Assembly (NCBI GenBank): GCA_002431345.1
Contig: DJEN01000076.1
Coordinates: 1 to 28,402, forward strand
DNA from: Megasphaera sp. UBA5897
Lineage (GTDB): Bacteria; Bacillota; Negativicutes; Veillonellales; Megasphaeraceae
Reading direction: 5' to 3'
Length of the DNA: 28,402 nucleotides
The notes below the pieces were generated by a model, which worked only from the letters and a program-made list of their open reading frames with translations, was not told where the DNA came from and did no database searches. The position numbers and the translations under genes are program-made. How positions within the stretch are numbered: position 1 is the first letter of the stretch; every line of letters begins with the position of its first letter. Shown piece after piece: positions 1 to 7,151 of the stretch.

Positions 1-163
1 CGCACAGAAAGAAAAAGTACATACGCCAATGTAAACGGCATGTTTACAAGAAAAATGGGCAAAAGGGATATATTCTCTCGGAATGTAGACTCTCTTTTTC
101 AGCGGCACGAAAAAGAATGAATAGATGAGAGGGTGTTGGGAACCATTCCGGCATTATTTCCCA
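1..163. other. left-edge segment, no confident gene
   Basis: No gene can be assigned. On the + strand, frame 1 is open from the window edge to a TGA at 118-120, frame 2 to a TAA at 32-34 and frame 3 to about 128. Any of these could be the 3' end of a gene that starts outside the window, and the sequence does not let me choose. The minus strand is simply the region downstream of the membrane protein gene that ends at 164. No T-rich terminator hairpin is visible. The clearest element is the inverted repeat at 31-47. Confidence 0.3.
31..47. repeat. inverted repeat GTAAAC-N5-GTTTAC
   Basis: Two perfect 6-base arms (GTAAAC and GTTTAC) flank the centre GGCAT. There is no T-run, so this is more likely a protein-binding site than a terminator. 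Its core TAAACGGCATG recurs in the intergenic region near 19631-19642. Confidence 0.45.
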
Positions 164-601
164 TCATTTTCTTATGCGCCGCCGTTTATTGCCGACGACC
201 ATAGTTGGACTGAGGGTGCGGTAGGCCATATAGGTAAAAAACATAAAACCAAATAAAAACACTAATGCGTAGTCCTCTGTCAGCGGTGCATCCTGCGAAA
301 AATAACATGCGCATCCCAAGGTAAGAAGAAGACTGGCATACATAGAGATGGTTACGCACCATGTACGCTGTCCCCGGTCGCGCAGGGTATAAAAATCTTT
401 ATATTTAACATACATAATACCAGTTGAAATAAGCAGTACTGCTGCGACAATACCGGAAAAGATGACGCTAATCCGCAGATACAGAGATACCAAAAGGATA
501 ATCATCAAGGTAAACGTTCCTAGAAAAATGTTTTTTTGCAGCCGTAAATCGGTCATGTTTTCTTTCTCTTCCTGCAGATGACGGTTACGCGGTCGAACCA
601 T
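164..601 (-). CDS. small integral membrane protein, unknown function
   Basis: This gene encodes 145 residues. I do not recognise the family. The hydropathy pattern shows four membrane segments arranged as two hairpins. The first pair covers roughly residues 25-65 and is followed by a basic loop (KYKDFYTLRDRGQR). The second pair covers roughly residues 80-130, and the protein ends in a very basic tail (KRRRIRK) expected to stay in the cytoplasm. A GTG three codons upstream (610) is in frame, but I chose the ATG at 601 because a GGGAGG ribosome site (615-610) sits 8 bases before it. It is transcribed divergently from the oxidoreductase at 799. The call as a real gene is good; the function is unknown. 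Confidence 0.7.
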   Translation of the reverse strand: MVRPRNRHLQEEKENMTDLRLQKNIFLGTFTLMIILLVSLYLRISVIFSGIVAAVLLISTGIMYVKYKDFYTLRDRGQRTWCVTISMYASLLLTLGCACYFSQDAPLTEDYALVFLFGFMFFTYMAYRTLSPTMVVGNKRRRIRK

Positions 602-636
602 ATGAAACACCTCCCTTCGTCATCATTATCATACAT

Positions 637-642
637 ATTATA
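637..642 (-). promoter_or_regulatory. extended -10 element of the membrane protein promoter
   Basis: On the minus strand the sequence reads TGC-TATAAT, a perfect -10 with the TGn extension. It lies about 35 bases upstream of the ATG at 601. No good -35 is visible, as is usual for extended -10 promoters. Confidence 0.55.
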
Positions 643-674
643 GCATATTTTAGAAGAAAAATAGGATGTAATGA

Positions 675-704
675 TTGACAAGGGTCTGTGCATCGTGGTA
701 ATCT
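675..704 (+). promoter_or_regulatory. promoter of the FAD oxidoreductase gene
   Basis: A perfect TTGACA (675-680) is followed after 18 bases by a weak TAATCT (699-704). The string TAATCTAAA at 699-707 recurs in the selD promoter at 2220-2228. Transcription would start near 711, giving a leader of about 90 bases. Confidence 0.5.
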
Positions 705-737
705 AAATGAGGATACTCTAAAAGAGAATTGTGTGTC

Positions 738-772
738 AGCCCGTTGGGAATTCCCCCAAACGGGCTATTTTT
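738..772 (+). terminator. terminator-like hairpin inside the leader of the oxidoreductase gene
   Basis: AGCCCGTT (738-745) pairs perfectly with AACGGGCT (759-766). It is extended by GGG/CCC across a one-base bulge and followed by ATTTTT. It lies between the promoter at 675-704 and the start codon at 799, so it would stop transcripts from that promoter unless bypassed. It could be an attenuator. Alternatively it could terminate an unseen transcript arriving from further left. Confidence 0.6.
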
Positions 773-798
773 ATGCCCCGCAGGAGGAGTAGATAGAC

Positions 799-2190
799 AT
801 GAAAGCAATAAAAACATATGACGTTATCATTATTGGTGCCGGTCCGGCAGGTATTTTTACAGCGTTGGAATTGGCAGATAAAGGTTTACAGATATTGATG
901 GTAGAAAAAGGGCAGGATATTCGGGAACGAATTGCTACCAGCAGAAATAAAAATGCCCTTTCCAAAGATAAAGTTCGCAACGTGGTCTGCGGCTGGGGCG
1001 GAGCCGGCGCGTTTAGTGACGGCAAGCTGACATTGACCACCGAATACGGCGGCAATTTGGATGACTACATGTCCAAAGCAGAATTAATGGAAAAAATAGA
1101 TTATGTTGACAGTGTATACTGCCGGTTTGGCGGCGCGGACAGAAAAGTATATGGAGATGAAAACAAAGATAAAATCAGAGATATACAGCGGAAAGCAGCT
1201 GCTGCGGACCTTCGCTTGATTCCTGCCCGCATTCGGCACTTGGGAACTGATGTCAATGCACAAATACTGACGAATATGAGAGATTTTCTTGACGGCAAAG
1301 TGGATATTATGGCCGATACGGCTGTAGACCATATCGTCGTAGACAACGGCAGGATTCAGGGCGTGTTGATTCAAGACCAGTTTTATGCCTGCCGCTATTT
1401 GGTCAGTGCGCCGGGCCGAGAAGGTTCTGAATGGTTTATTCATGAAGTCAGCAAGCTGGGGTTGGAATTGACATCTAATGCTGTGGATATTGGCGTGCGT
1501 GTTGAAATGCCGGCAGAAGTGCTGGAAACAATTACGGATGTTGTTTACGAATCCAAGTTGATTTACTTCAGCCAGTCCTTTGATGACCGAATTCGTACAT
1601 TCTGCATGAATCCCTATGGTTTTGTCGTAGAAGAAAACAATGACGGCCTGCTTACCGTCAACGGGCACAGCTATGCGCATAAACGCAGTGAAAATACGAA
1701 TTTTGCAATTCTTGTTTCTAAGAAATTTACGCAGCCATTCCATGAACCGATTAAATACGGCAAATACATTGCTAATTTGGCAAACATTCTCGGCGGCGGC
1801 GTTATCGTGCAGCGGCTCGGCGATTTGCTCGATGGCCGCCGCTCTACGCCGGAACGGATTCAGCGCGGCTTAGTACGGCCTACGATGCCCAATGCAACGC
1901 CAGGCGACTTATCACTGGTCCTGCCGTATCGTCATTTGCAGGATATTAAGGAAATGCTCGAAGCACTGGATAAAATTGCACCGGGTGCCAACTCTCGTCA
2001 TACGTTGTTATACGGGGTAGAAGTCAAATTCTATTCCAACCGTTTAGATCTGAGTCACAAACTGGAAACAAAAATCCCCAACTTCTTCGCTATTGGCGAC
2101 GGAGCCGGCATTACCAGAGGTCTTGTGCAGGCATCCGCAGCCGGTGTTACAGTGGGACAGGAAATATTGGCACGGGAAGAACACGCATAA
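799..2190 (+). CDS. FAD-dependent oxidoreductase (COG2509-like)
   Basis: This 463-residue flavoprotein belongs to the NAD(P)/FAD-dependent dehydrogenase group common in anaerobic Firmicutes; the substrate is unknown. The N-terminus carries the Rossmann FAD-binding motif GAGPAG at residues 13-18, followed by the acidic end of the second strand (VEKG). A glycine-rich stretch, CGWGGAGAFSDGKL, lies near residues 64-77. The C-terminus has the typical second FAD contact FFAIGDGAGITRGLVQASA. No membrane segment or signal peptide is seen, so it is cytoplasmic. The ATG at 799 follows an AGGAGGAG ribosome site. The gene lies just upstream of selD but is separated from it by a strong promoter, so a link to selenium metabolism is only positional. 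Confidence 0.8.
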   Translation: MKAIKTYDVIIIGAGPAGIFTALELADKGLQILMVEKGQDIRERIATSRNKNALSKDKVRNVVCGWGGAGAFSDGKLTLTTEYGGNLDDYMSKAELMEKIDYVDSVYCRFGGADRKVYGDENKDKIRDIQRKAAAADLRLIPARIRHLGTDVNAQILTNMRDFLDGKVDIMADTAVDHIVVDNGRIQGVLIQDQFYACRYLVSAPGREGSEWFIHEVSKLGLELTSNAVDIGVRVEMPAEVLETITDVVYESKLIYFSQSFDDRIRTFCMNPYGFVVEENNDGLLTVNGHSYAHKRSENTNFAILVSKKFTQPFHEPIKYGKYIANLANILGGGVIVQRLGDLLDGRRSTPERIQRGLVRPTMPNATPGDLSLVLPYRHLQDIKEMLEALDKIAPGANSRHTLLYGVEVKFYSNRLDLSHKLETKIPNFFAIGDGAGITRGLVQASAAGVTVGQEILAREEHA

Positions 2191-2194
2191 ATCT

Positions 2195-2223
2195 TTTGCA
2201 TTTGCCAGCAAGTAGGATATAAT
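2195..2223 (+). promoter_or_regulatory. selD promoter
   Basis: TTTGCA (2195-2200) is followed after exactly 17 bases by a perfect TATAAT (2218-2223). It begins just after the stop codon of the oxidoreductase and lies 40 bases before the selD ATG. selD can therefore be transcribed on its own. Confidence 0.7.
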
Positions 2224-2262
2224 CTAAAGTGACGCCCAGTTTATGAAAGGAGGAGAGGGACA

Positions 2263-3297
2263 ATGGATAAGATTGCTTTGACTAAAATGGCCGCCTGCGC
2301 CGGGTGAGGCGCTAAAGTAGGAGCCGGTACACTGGCTCAACTGTTGGACGGGATTCCAACACGAAACGATAAAAGACTGCTGGTAGGCTATGACAAGAGT
2401 GACGATGCATCGGTATATGCCGTCCGTGACGACTTGGCCCTTGTGCAGACCGTTGATTTCTTTCCCCCTATTGTTGACGATCCGTTTTTATTTGGACAGA
2501 TAGCAGCAGCCAATGCGCTGAGTGATGTCTATGCCATGGGGGCAGAACCCAGGCTGGCTATGAACGTGATGTGCATTGCGCCGCAAATGGGACAGGATGC
2601 GGTCAAAGCCGTTTTGGAAGGCGGCTACAGCAAAGCCTATGAAGCCAATGTCTTGATTACAGGAGGCCATACTATAGAAGACAAAGAGCCGAAATATGGT
2701 CTCGCCGTCACTGGGTTTGTCCATCCGGATAAACTACTGCGCAATTCTTCGGCAAAAGAAGGCGATGTGCTAATTTTGACAAAACCGCTGGGTGTAGGCA
2801 TATTGATGACTGCCGCGCAGGGAGATTTTGTGGATGACAGCCTGCTCAAAAAATTATATGAACAAATGGCCTGCTTGAATAAAAAAGCCCGGGACATCAT
2901 GATTCAGTATGACGTACACAGCTGTACGGATGTGACGGGATTTGGCCTGCTGGGCCATGCCTGCGAAATGGCACGGGGCAGCAAAAAAACGATTCACTTT
3001 GATCTATCGGCTATACCATACCATCAGGAAGCATATAAAATGGCTGCTATGGGATTGGTCCCTGCCGGTGCATACCGCAACCGTGATTTTGCCTCTCCGG
3101 ATATAACTATGAAGCAGACAGCTGCGGAGCCGCTGCTGGATATATTGTACGATCCGCAGACATCAGGCGGCTTGCTAATCGCTGTCGCAGAAAAATATGC
3201 GTCTGCCTTGGAACGAAATTTGCAGGAGGCTATTCCTTGTGCAAAACGTATCGGCTATGTTACCAAGAAAGCAGAAACGGCTCTCGTATTAGAGTAA
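2263..3297 (+). CDS. selD: selenide, water dikinase, itself a selenoprotein (Sec15)
   Basis: SelD makes selenophosphate from selenide and ATP, the Se donor for selenocysteine and other Se uses. Reading from the ATG at 2263 (AGGAGG ribosome site just upstream) gives MDKIALTKMAACAG, then an in-frame TGA (2305-2307), then GAKVGAGTLAQLL. The frame then runs on to 3297, for 344 residues with UGA read as Sec. The UGA sits where E. coli SelD has catalytic Cys17. It is followed by GAK, so Lys18 matches the catalytic Lys20. This Sec form is known in many SelD proteins. The rest is a typical AIRS-fold enzyme: ATP-binding DVYAMGAEPRLAMN, TGGHTIEDKEPKYGLAV and C-terminal DPQTSGGLL. Starting translation at the TTG at 2344 would remove the active site and is wrong. 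Full product needs SelA, SelB and tRNA-Sec, all encoded nearby, so the enzyme depends on its own product. Confidence 0.95.
2308..2340 (+). promoter_or_regulatory. bacterial SECIS element of selD
   Basis: Directly after the UGA the message can fold a hairpin: GAGCC (2321-2325) with GGCTC (2334-2338), extended by G2326-U2333 and G2327-C2332. The apical loop region GGUACACU includes a GGU. The apical G lies about 20 bases after the UGA, within the distance known to work for SelB-dependent bacterial SECIS elements. It lies inside the coding sequence (GAKVGAGTLAQ), as usual in bacteria. Assigned by eye, not by a covariance model. Confidence 0.7.
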
Positions 3298-3320
3298 ACG
3301 TAAAAACTAATATTATGATG

Positions 3321-3368
3321 AATAGGGTAAGAATGAAGTATTTTAACAAATTCTTGCCCTATTTTTTT
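3321..3368 (+). terminator. selD terminator
   Basis: A 14-bp stem (3321-3334 with 3350-3363, one G-U pair) with an A/T-rich loop is followed by a continuous T-run to 3368. It ends the selD transcript 24 bases after the stop codon. Confidence 0.9.
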
Positions 3369-3402
3369 GACGAAAAGGAATGGGAATATCGTGTGATATA
3401 CA
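3367..3402 (+). promoter_or_regulatory. possible promoter of the acetyltransferase gene
   Basis: TTGACG (3367-3372) overlaps the end of the selD terminator. An extended -10 (TGA-TATACA, 3394-3402) follows, but the spacing is longer than the ideal 17. A promoter is needed here because a strong terminator lies directly upstream. Confidence 0.35.
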
Positions 3403-3427
3403 CGTTAACAAGAAAGGAAGAAAGAAA

Positions 3428-3955
3428 ATGAATGCATCGTTAGTGTCTTGTACGACAGAGGACGTAGACGTACTTCGGGCGTTATCTATCAAAACATTTT
3501 ATGAAACTTTTGCGGCTATGAATTCGGCGGAAAATATGAAAACCTATTTGGAACAGGCATATGACAGAAATAAACTTCTTGGAGAACTGCATAACCCCAA
3601 TTCACAGTTTTTCTTTTTGCGTGCTGACGGAGCCGCTGCAGGATATTTGAAATTAAATGAAGCACCGGCACAGACAGAGATTCACGATACCTTGTCACTG
3701 GAAATCGAAAGAATATATATTTCCAGCGGCTTTCAGGGAAAAGGCTTGGGACAATATATGATGGAACAAGCTCTTCATATAGCTGAGGCACGTCAGAAAA
3801 GGTATGTTTGGCTTGGCGTTTGGGAGAAAAATGAAAAGGCGCTGGGATTTTATCATAAAAATGGTTTTTATAAACAGGGAACCCATTCTTTTTGCGTAGG
3901 GGATGATGAGCAGACTGATTATATTATGCGAAAAGATTTAATGATTCGATACTAA
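3428..3955 (+). CDS. PaiA-like spermidine/spermine N-acetyltransferase (GNAT)
   Basis: This 175-residue GNAT-fold enzyme closely resembles Bacillus subtilis PaiA, which transfers acetyl from acetyl-CoA to spermidine and spermine. Shared segments, recalled from knowledge of PaiA, include SIKTFYETF near the N-terminus, SLEIERIYI before the acetyl-CoA loop, the loop QGKGLGQ (Q/RxxGxG/A type), WLGVWEKNEKALGFYHKNGF and the ending GDDEQTDYIM. The start is the ATG at 3428, behind an AAGGAAG ribosome site; the frame is open upstream to 3380, but no site supports that. It is a single-gene unit between the selD terminator and the promoter of the CoA-transferase. Polyamine acetylation is a good inference from similarity; other amine substrates are possible. 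Confidence 0.8.
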   Translation: MNASLVSCTTEDVDVLRALSIKTFYETFAAMNSAENMKTYLEQAYDRNKLLGELHNPNSQFFFLRADGAAAGYLKLNEAPAQTEIHDTLSLEIERIYISSGFQGKGLGQYMMEQALHIAEARQKRYVWLGVWEKNEKALGFYHKNGFYKQGTHSFCVGDDEQTDYIMRKDLMIRY

Positions 3956-3989
3956 GCGAATGAATTGCAGGCATGTACGTTGAAAATAC

Positions 3990-4033
3990 ATGGCACATAT
4001 ACATGATAATACTATGATATATATGCATGCCAT
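3990..4033. repeat. imperfect A/T-rich inverted repeat upstream of the CoA-transferase promoter
   Basis: ATGGCA (3990-3995) and TGCCAT (4028-4033) are inverted arms around a run of near-palindromic ATATA/CATGATA units. There is no T-run. It ends 16 bases before the -35 at 4050, where an activator or repressor could bind. Confidence 0.35.
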
Positions 4034-4049
4034 ATTTGCCATATAGTTC

Positions 4050-4078
4050 TTGTGTAAGCCCGTTAAACGTTTTATAAT
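4050..4078 (+). promoter_or_regulatory. promoter of the CoA-transferase gene
   Basis: TTGTGT (4050-4055), a 17-base spacer and a perfect TATAAT (4073-4078). The spacer contains the palindrome AAACGTTT. The start codon follows 49 bases later. Confidence 0.7.
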
Positions 4079-4127
4079 ACAAGTAGTTAAACATAAACGG
4101 TCTTGTTATACGAGAAAGGTATGGTGA

Positions 4128-5483
4128 ATGAAAATGTCTCAATGGAGTGATATGTATCGGCAGAAACTGACTACACCGGAAAAAGCCGTGAAGATAGTAC
4201 AATCCGGCGATTGGGTAGATTATGGCATGGCAACATCTCAACCGATTCTTTTGGATAAGGCGTTGGCAGAACGAAAAGAAGAGCTGAAAGATATAAAAGT
4301 CCGCATGTCGTTTTCGTTTATGCCGCGTCAAATTATTGAATGCGACCCGCAGCGGGAAACTTTTACGGCAATGAACTGGCATATGAGCGGCTATGACCGC
4401 AAAATGTGTGCCAAAGGGTTGATGAATTTCATCCCGATGTGCTATCGCAATGAACCGTCTATGTACCGGGATATTCTCGATGTCGATGTCGCTATGATTA
4501 CCGTAGCACCTATGGATAAACATGGATTTTTTAATTTTGGCTTAAACATTTCTGCTAATGAAGCGATTACCAAAAAGGCAAAAAAAGTTATAGTAGAAGT
4601 CAATGAAGCGATGCCCCGTGCCTTAGGCGGCCGCGGCGAACACATTCATATTTCCGATGTCACGGCTATCGTAGAAGCCGGTTCACTGCCATTGCCGACC
4701 ATTCCTTTTAAGACAGGGGATGCAGTGGACACGACGATTGCTGAAATGATTGTCAAGACGATTCCGGACGGCGCGACGCTGCAGCTCGGCGTAGGCGGTT
4801 TGCCGAATACAGTTGGCGCGATGATTGCTGAGTCAGATTTGAAAGATTTGGGGATGCATACGGAAATGTTGGTGGATGCGTTCTATCTGATGTACAAAGA
4901 AGGCAGATTGACTAATAAAGTCAAAACATTGGACAGAGATAAAGCTGTTTGGGCATTTGCACTTGGCTCACAGGATATGTATGATTGGATTGATGATAAT
5001 CCGTACTTAGCCGGATATCCGGTCGATTATGTCAACGACCCCTGTGTCATTGCGCAGCTGGATAACTTTATTTCTATTAATAACTGTGTAGATATTGATT
5101 TGTTTGGACAGGTATCTTCTGAATCTTCAGGCCTTCATCATATTAGCGGCAGCGGCGGACAGCTTGATTTTGCGGATGGAGCCTATCGTTCACGGGGCGG
5201 CAAGAGCATTATTGCTTTGCGTTCGACATTCCATAATAAAAAGACAGGAAAGGATGAATCGCGCATTAAACCGACTCTGCTGAATGGTACGATTGTGACG
5301 GACCCGCGCACGCAGGTGCATTGGGTAGCGACGGAATACGGCATGGTCAATTTGATGGGTGCATCGACATGGGAACGCGCAGAAAAGCTTATTAGCATTG
5401 CCCATCCGGATTTTAGGGAAGACTTAATCAAAGCGGCAGAAAAAATGAATATTTGGCGTTATACGAATAAACGCAGCGTATAA
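4128..5483 (+). CDS. acetyl-CoA hydrolase/transferase family CoA-transferase, probably butyryl-CoA:acetate type
   Basis: This 451-residue cytoplasmic enzyme moves CoA between acyl-CoA and a free acid such as acetate. It matches the length and layout of butyryl-CoA:acetate and 4-hydroxybutyrate CoA-transferases. The N-terminal half contains GDWVDYGMATSQP and APMDKHGFFNFG. The C-terminal half contains the glycine-rich LQLGVGGLPNTVG, then HTEM (Glu246) and FGQVSSESSG followed by HHISGSGGQLDFADGAYRSRGG. By position, Glu246 most likely matches the catalytic Glu238 of the Clostridium aminobutyricum enzyme; I did not align them. The ATG at 4128 has a GAAAGG site upstream; an ATG two codons later is also possible. 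It is a single-gene unit with its own strong promoter, fitting a terminal step of butyrate formation. Exact acyl specificity cannot be read by eye. Confidence 0.8.
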   Translation: MKMSQWSDMYRQKLTTPEKAVKIVQSGDWVDYGMATSQPILLDKALAERKEELKDIKVRMSFSFMPRQIIECDPQRETFTAMNWHMSGYDRKMCAKGLMNFIPMCYRNEPSMYRDILDVDVAMITVAPMDKHGFFNFGLNISANEAITKKAKKVIVEVNEAMPRALGGRGEHIHISDVTAIVEAGSLPLPTIPFKTGDAVDTTIAEMIVKTIPDGATLQLGVGGLPNTVGAMIAESDLKDLGMHTEMLVDAFYLMYKEGRLTNKVKTLDRDKAVWAFALGSQDMYDWIDDNPYLAGYPVDYVNDPCVIAQLDNFISINNCVDIDLFGQVSSESSGLHHISGSGGQLDFADGAYRSRGGKSIIALRSTFHNKKTGKDESRIKPTLLNGTIVTDPRTQVHWVATEYGMVNLMGASTWERAEKLISIAHPDFREDLIKAAEKMNIWRYTNKRSV

Positions 5484-5718
5484 TTTCCAAAGTCTTGCCG
5501 GTGCTGAGGTATCATTTTCCAGCCCCAAAAGCGGTGCGGCGCCAAGCCCAGTGCATTCAGAACGTGCAGATGCAAAAAAGTTTGACTGCAGATGGACAAA
5601 CAGAGTTTTTCTTGGTATTCGCGGACTTTCCTCTACCTTCTCTACACGATATAGTGTATAATAAAACAGGTGAGTTTTTTTATAAACCGTACTCATGAAT
5701 AAAAAGGAGAGATTCAAC
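5484..5718. other. intergenic region between CoA-transferase and purB
   Basis: No gene is supported here. The short open frames on both strands lack ribosome sites and family features. No clear terminator follows the CoA-transferase. A GC-rich patch at about 5518-5548 contrasts with the A/T-rich promoter end. The only clear element is the -10 at 5657-5662. Confidence 0.5.
5657..5662 (+). promoter_or_regulatory. -10 element of the purB promoter
   Basis: A perfect TATAAT preceded by GTG. The hexamer 17 bases upstream is a poor -35. No guanine- or purine-riboswitch-like fold is evident in the short leader that follows. Confidence 0.5.
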
Positions 5719-7011
5719 GTGATCGAACGCTACACGAAACCGGAAATGGGTCATATTTGGTCAGAATACAATGAATGGGACACGATGAAACAGGTTGAAA
5801 TCCTGGCAAGTGAAGCCCAGGCCGAACTTGGCAATGTGCCTAAGGAAGCTGCGAAAGAAATTCGTGAAAAGGCTAAGTTTTCTGTCGAACGCATCCATGA
5901 AATCGAAGCGGAAACACATCATGATATTGCTGCATTTGTATCTACCTTGTCCGAAAATATCGGGGAATCAGGGAAATATGTACATTTGGGCTTGACTTCT
6001 ACAGATGTAAAAGATACGGCATTGGGATATATGCTCAAGCAGGCATCTGAAATTCTTTTGAAAGACTTGGAAGCATTCCGCGACGTACTGCGCCGTCGTG
6101 CTGTTGAATTCAAATATACTCCGTGCATTGGCCGTACGCATGGCATTCATGCAGAAGCAACGACATTTGGCTTGAAATTATGCAACTGGCTGGCAGAAGT
6201 AGAACGTGATATTGAACGCATGAAACGGGCTAAGGAAACGATTTCTGTCGGCAAGATTTCCGGTGCTGTCGGTACCTATGCAGACGTAGATCCGTTTGTA
6301 GAAAAATATGTCTGCGAACATCTCGGTATTGCGCCGTCTCCGATTTCCTCTCAGACACTGCAGCGTGACCGTCATGCTGAATACATTACGACGTTGGCTG
6401 TTATTGCCAGCTCGATTGATAAATTCGCTACAGAAATTCGCCATCTGCAGCGCACGGAAGTACGCGAAGCAGAAGAATACTTCAGTCCTAAACAAAAAGG
6501 TTCTTCTATCATGCCGCATAAACGCAATCCGATTACATGTGAACGCATGTGCGGTCTTGCCCGCGTCATCCGCGGCAACGCGCAGGCTGCGCTGGAAGAT
6601 GTAGCGCTTTGGCATGAACGCGATATTTCTCATTCTTCTGTCGAACGCATCATTTTGCCGGACAGCACGATTGCATTGGATTATATGCTCCAGACGTTTA
6701 CGCGTGTTATCGATCGTCTGCTCGTATATCCGGATAAGATGTTGAAAGACTTAAACTTGACAGGCGGCTTGATTTACAGCCCGATTCTGCTCAATACGCT
6801 GGTTGAAAAGGGTGCTGTCCGCGAACAGGCATACCGCTGGGTACAGCGCAATGCCATGAAACGCTGGCTGGAAGGAGAAGATTTCCTGACAAACCTCAAA
6901 AAAGATGAAGATATTGCTAAATATATGACGAATGAAGAAGTCGAAGCTTGCTTTGACGTTAAGAAAATGCTTGGTCATGTAGATACGATATTTGCCCGCT
7001 TTGGATTATAA
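5719..7011 (+). CDS. purB: adenylosuccinate lyase
   Basis: PurB cleaves fumarate from SAICAR and from adenylosuccinate in purine synthesis. I chose the GTG at 5719 because AAGGAG lies 9 bases upstream and the product then begins VIERYTKPEMGHIW, like the IERYxRPEM start of Bacillus PurB. It is 430 residues, the usual length. The ATG at 5695 is in frame but has no ribosome site and adds eight residues foreign to the family. Superfamily signatures are present: TSTDVKDTA, the catalytic-His region GRTHGIHAEATTFG, and the lyase signature SSIMPHKRNP near residues 262-271. It is transcribed alone and closed by a strong terminator. No other purine genes adjoin it. Confidence 0.95.
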   Translation: MIERYTKPEMGHIWSEYNEWDTMKQVEILASEAQAELGNVPKEAAKEIREKAKFSVERIHEIEAETHHDIAAFVSTLSENIGESGKYVHLGLTSTDVKDTALGYMLKQASEILLKDLEAFRDVLRRRAVEFKYTPCIGRTHGIHAEATTFGLKLCNWLAEVERDIERMKRAKETISVGKISGAVGTYADVDPFVEKYVCEHLGIAPSPISSQTLQRDRHAEYITTLAVIASSIDKFATEIRHLQRTEVREAEEYFSPKQKGSSIMPHKRNPITCERMCGLARVIRGNAQAALEDVALWHERDISHSSVERIILPDSTIALDYMLQTFTRVIDRLLVYPDKMLKDLNLTGGLIYSPILLNTLVEKGAVREQAYRWVQRNAMKRWLEGEDFLTNLKKDEDIAKYMTNEEVEACFDVKKMLGHVDTIFARFGL

Positions 7012-7040
7012 TCACAGCGCGGATTTGACTGTATGACAAC

Positions 7041-7087
7041 AAAACTTCCATAAGACATGTACAGCGTGTTCTTATGGAAGTTTTTTT
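7041..7087 (+). terminator. purB terminator
   Basis: A perfect 13-bp stem, AACTTCCATAAGA with TCTTATGGAAGTT, has a 14-base loop and a seven-T run. It isolates purB from the selenium genes that follow. Confidence 0.9.
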
Positions 7088-7151
7088 CGTATGGGATACA
7101 ATCTGATTGGGTGTGCTGAATCATATAGCAGAAAGGTGTTAGGTGGTATAC

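Noticed and set aside
1084..1743. 219-codon open frame on the minus strand
   Set aside because: It lies entirely within the FAD oxidoreductase gene, has no ribosome site and shows no family features; it is a shadow frame.
2344..3297. selD starting at the TTG at 2344
   Set aside because: This omits the Sec/Cys and Lys active-site residues that are encoded in frame upstream across the UGA; the ATG at 2263 has a strong ribosome site and promoter.
3924..4523. 199-codon open frame on the minus strand
   Set aside because: It overlaps the start and promoter of the CoA-transferase gene, is rich in His/Tyr/Cys as expected of antisense frames, and has no ribosome site.
5495..5698. 67-codon + strand frame in the CoA-transferase/purB gap
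   Set aside because: It runs through the purB promoter and has no ribosome site or recognisable content.
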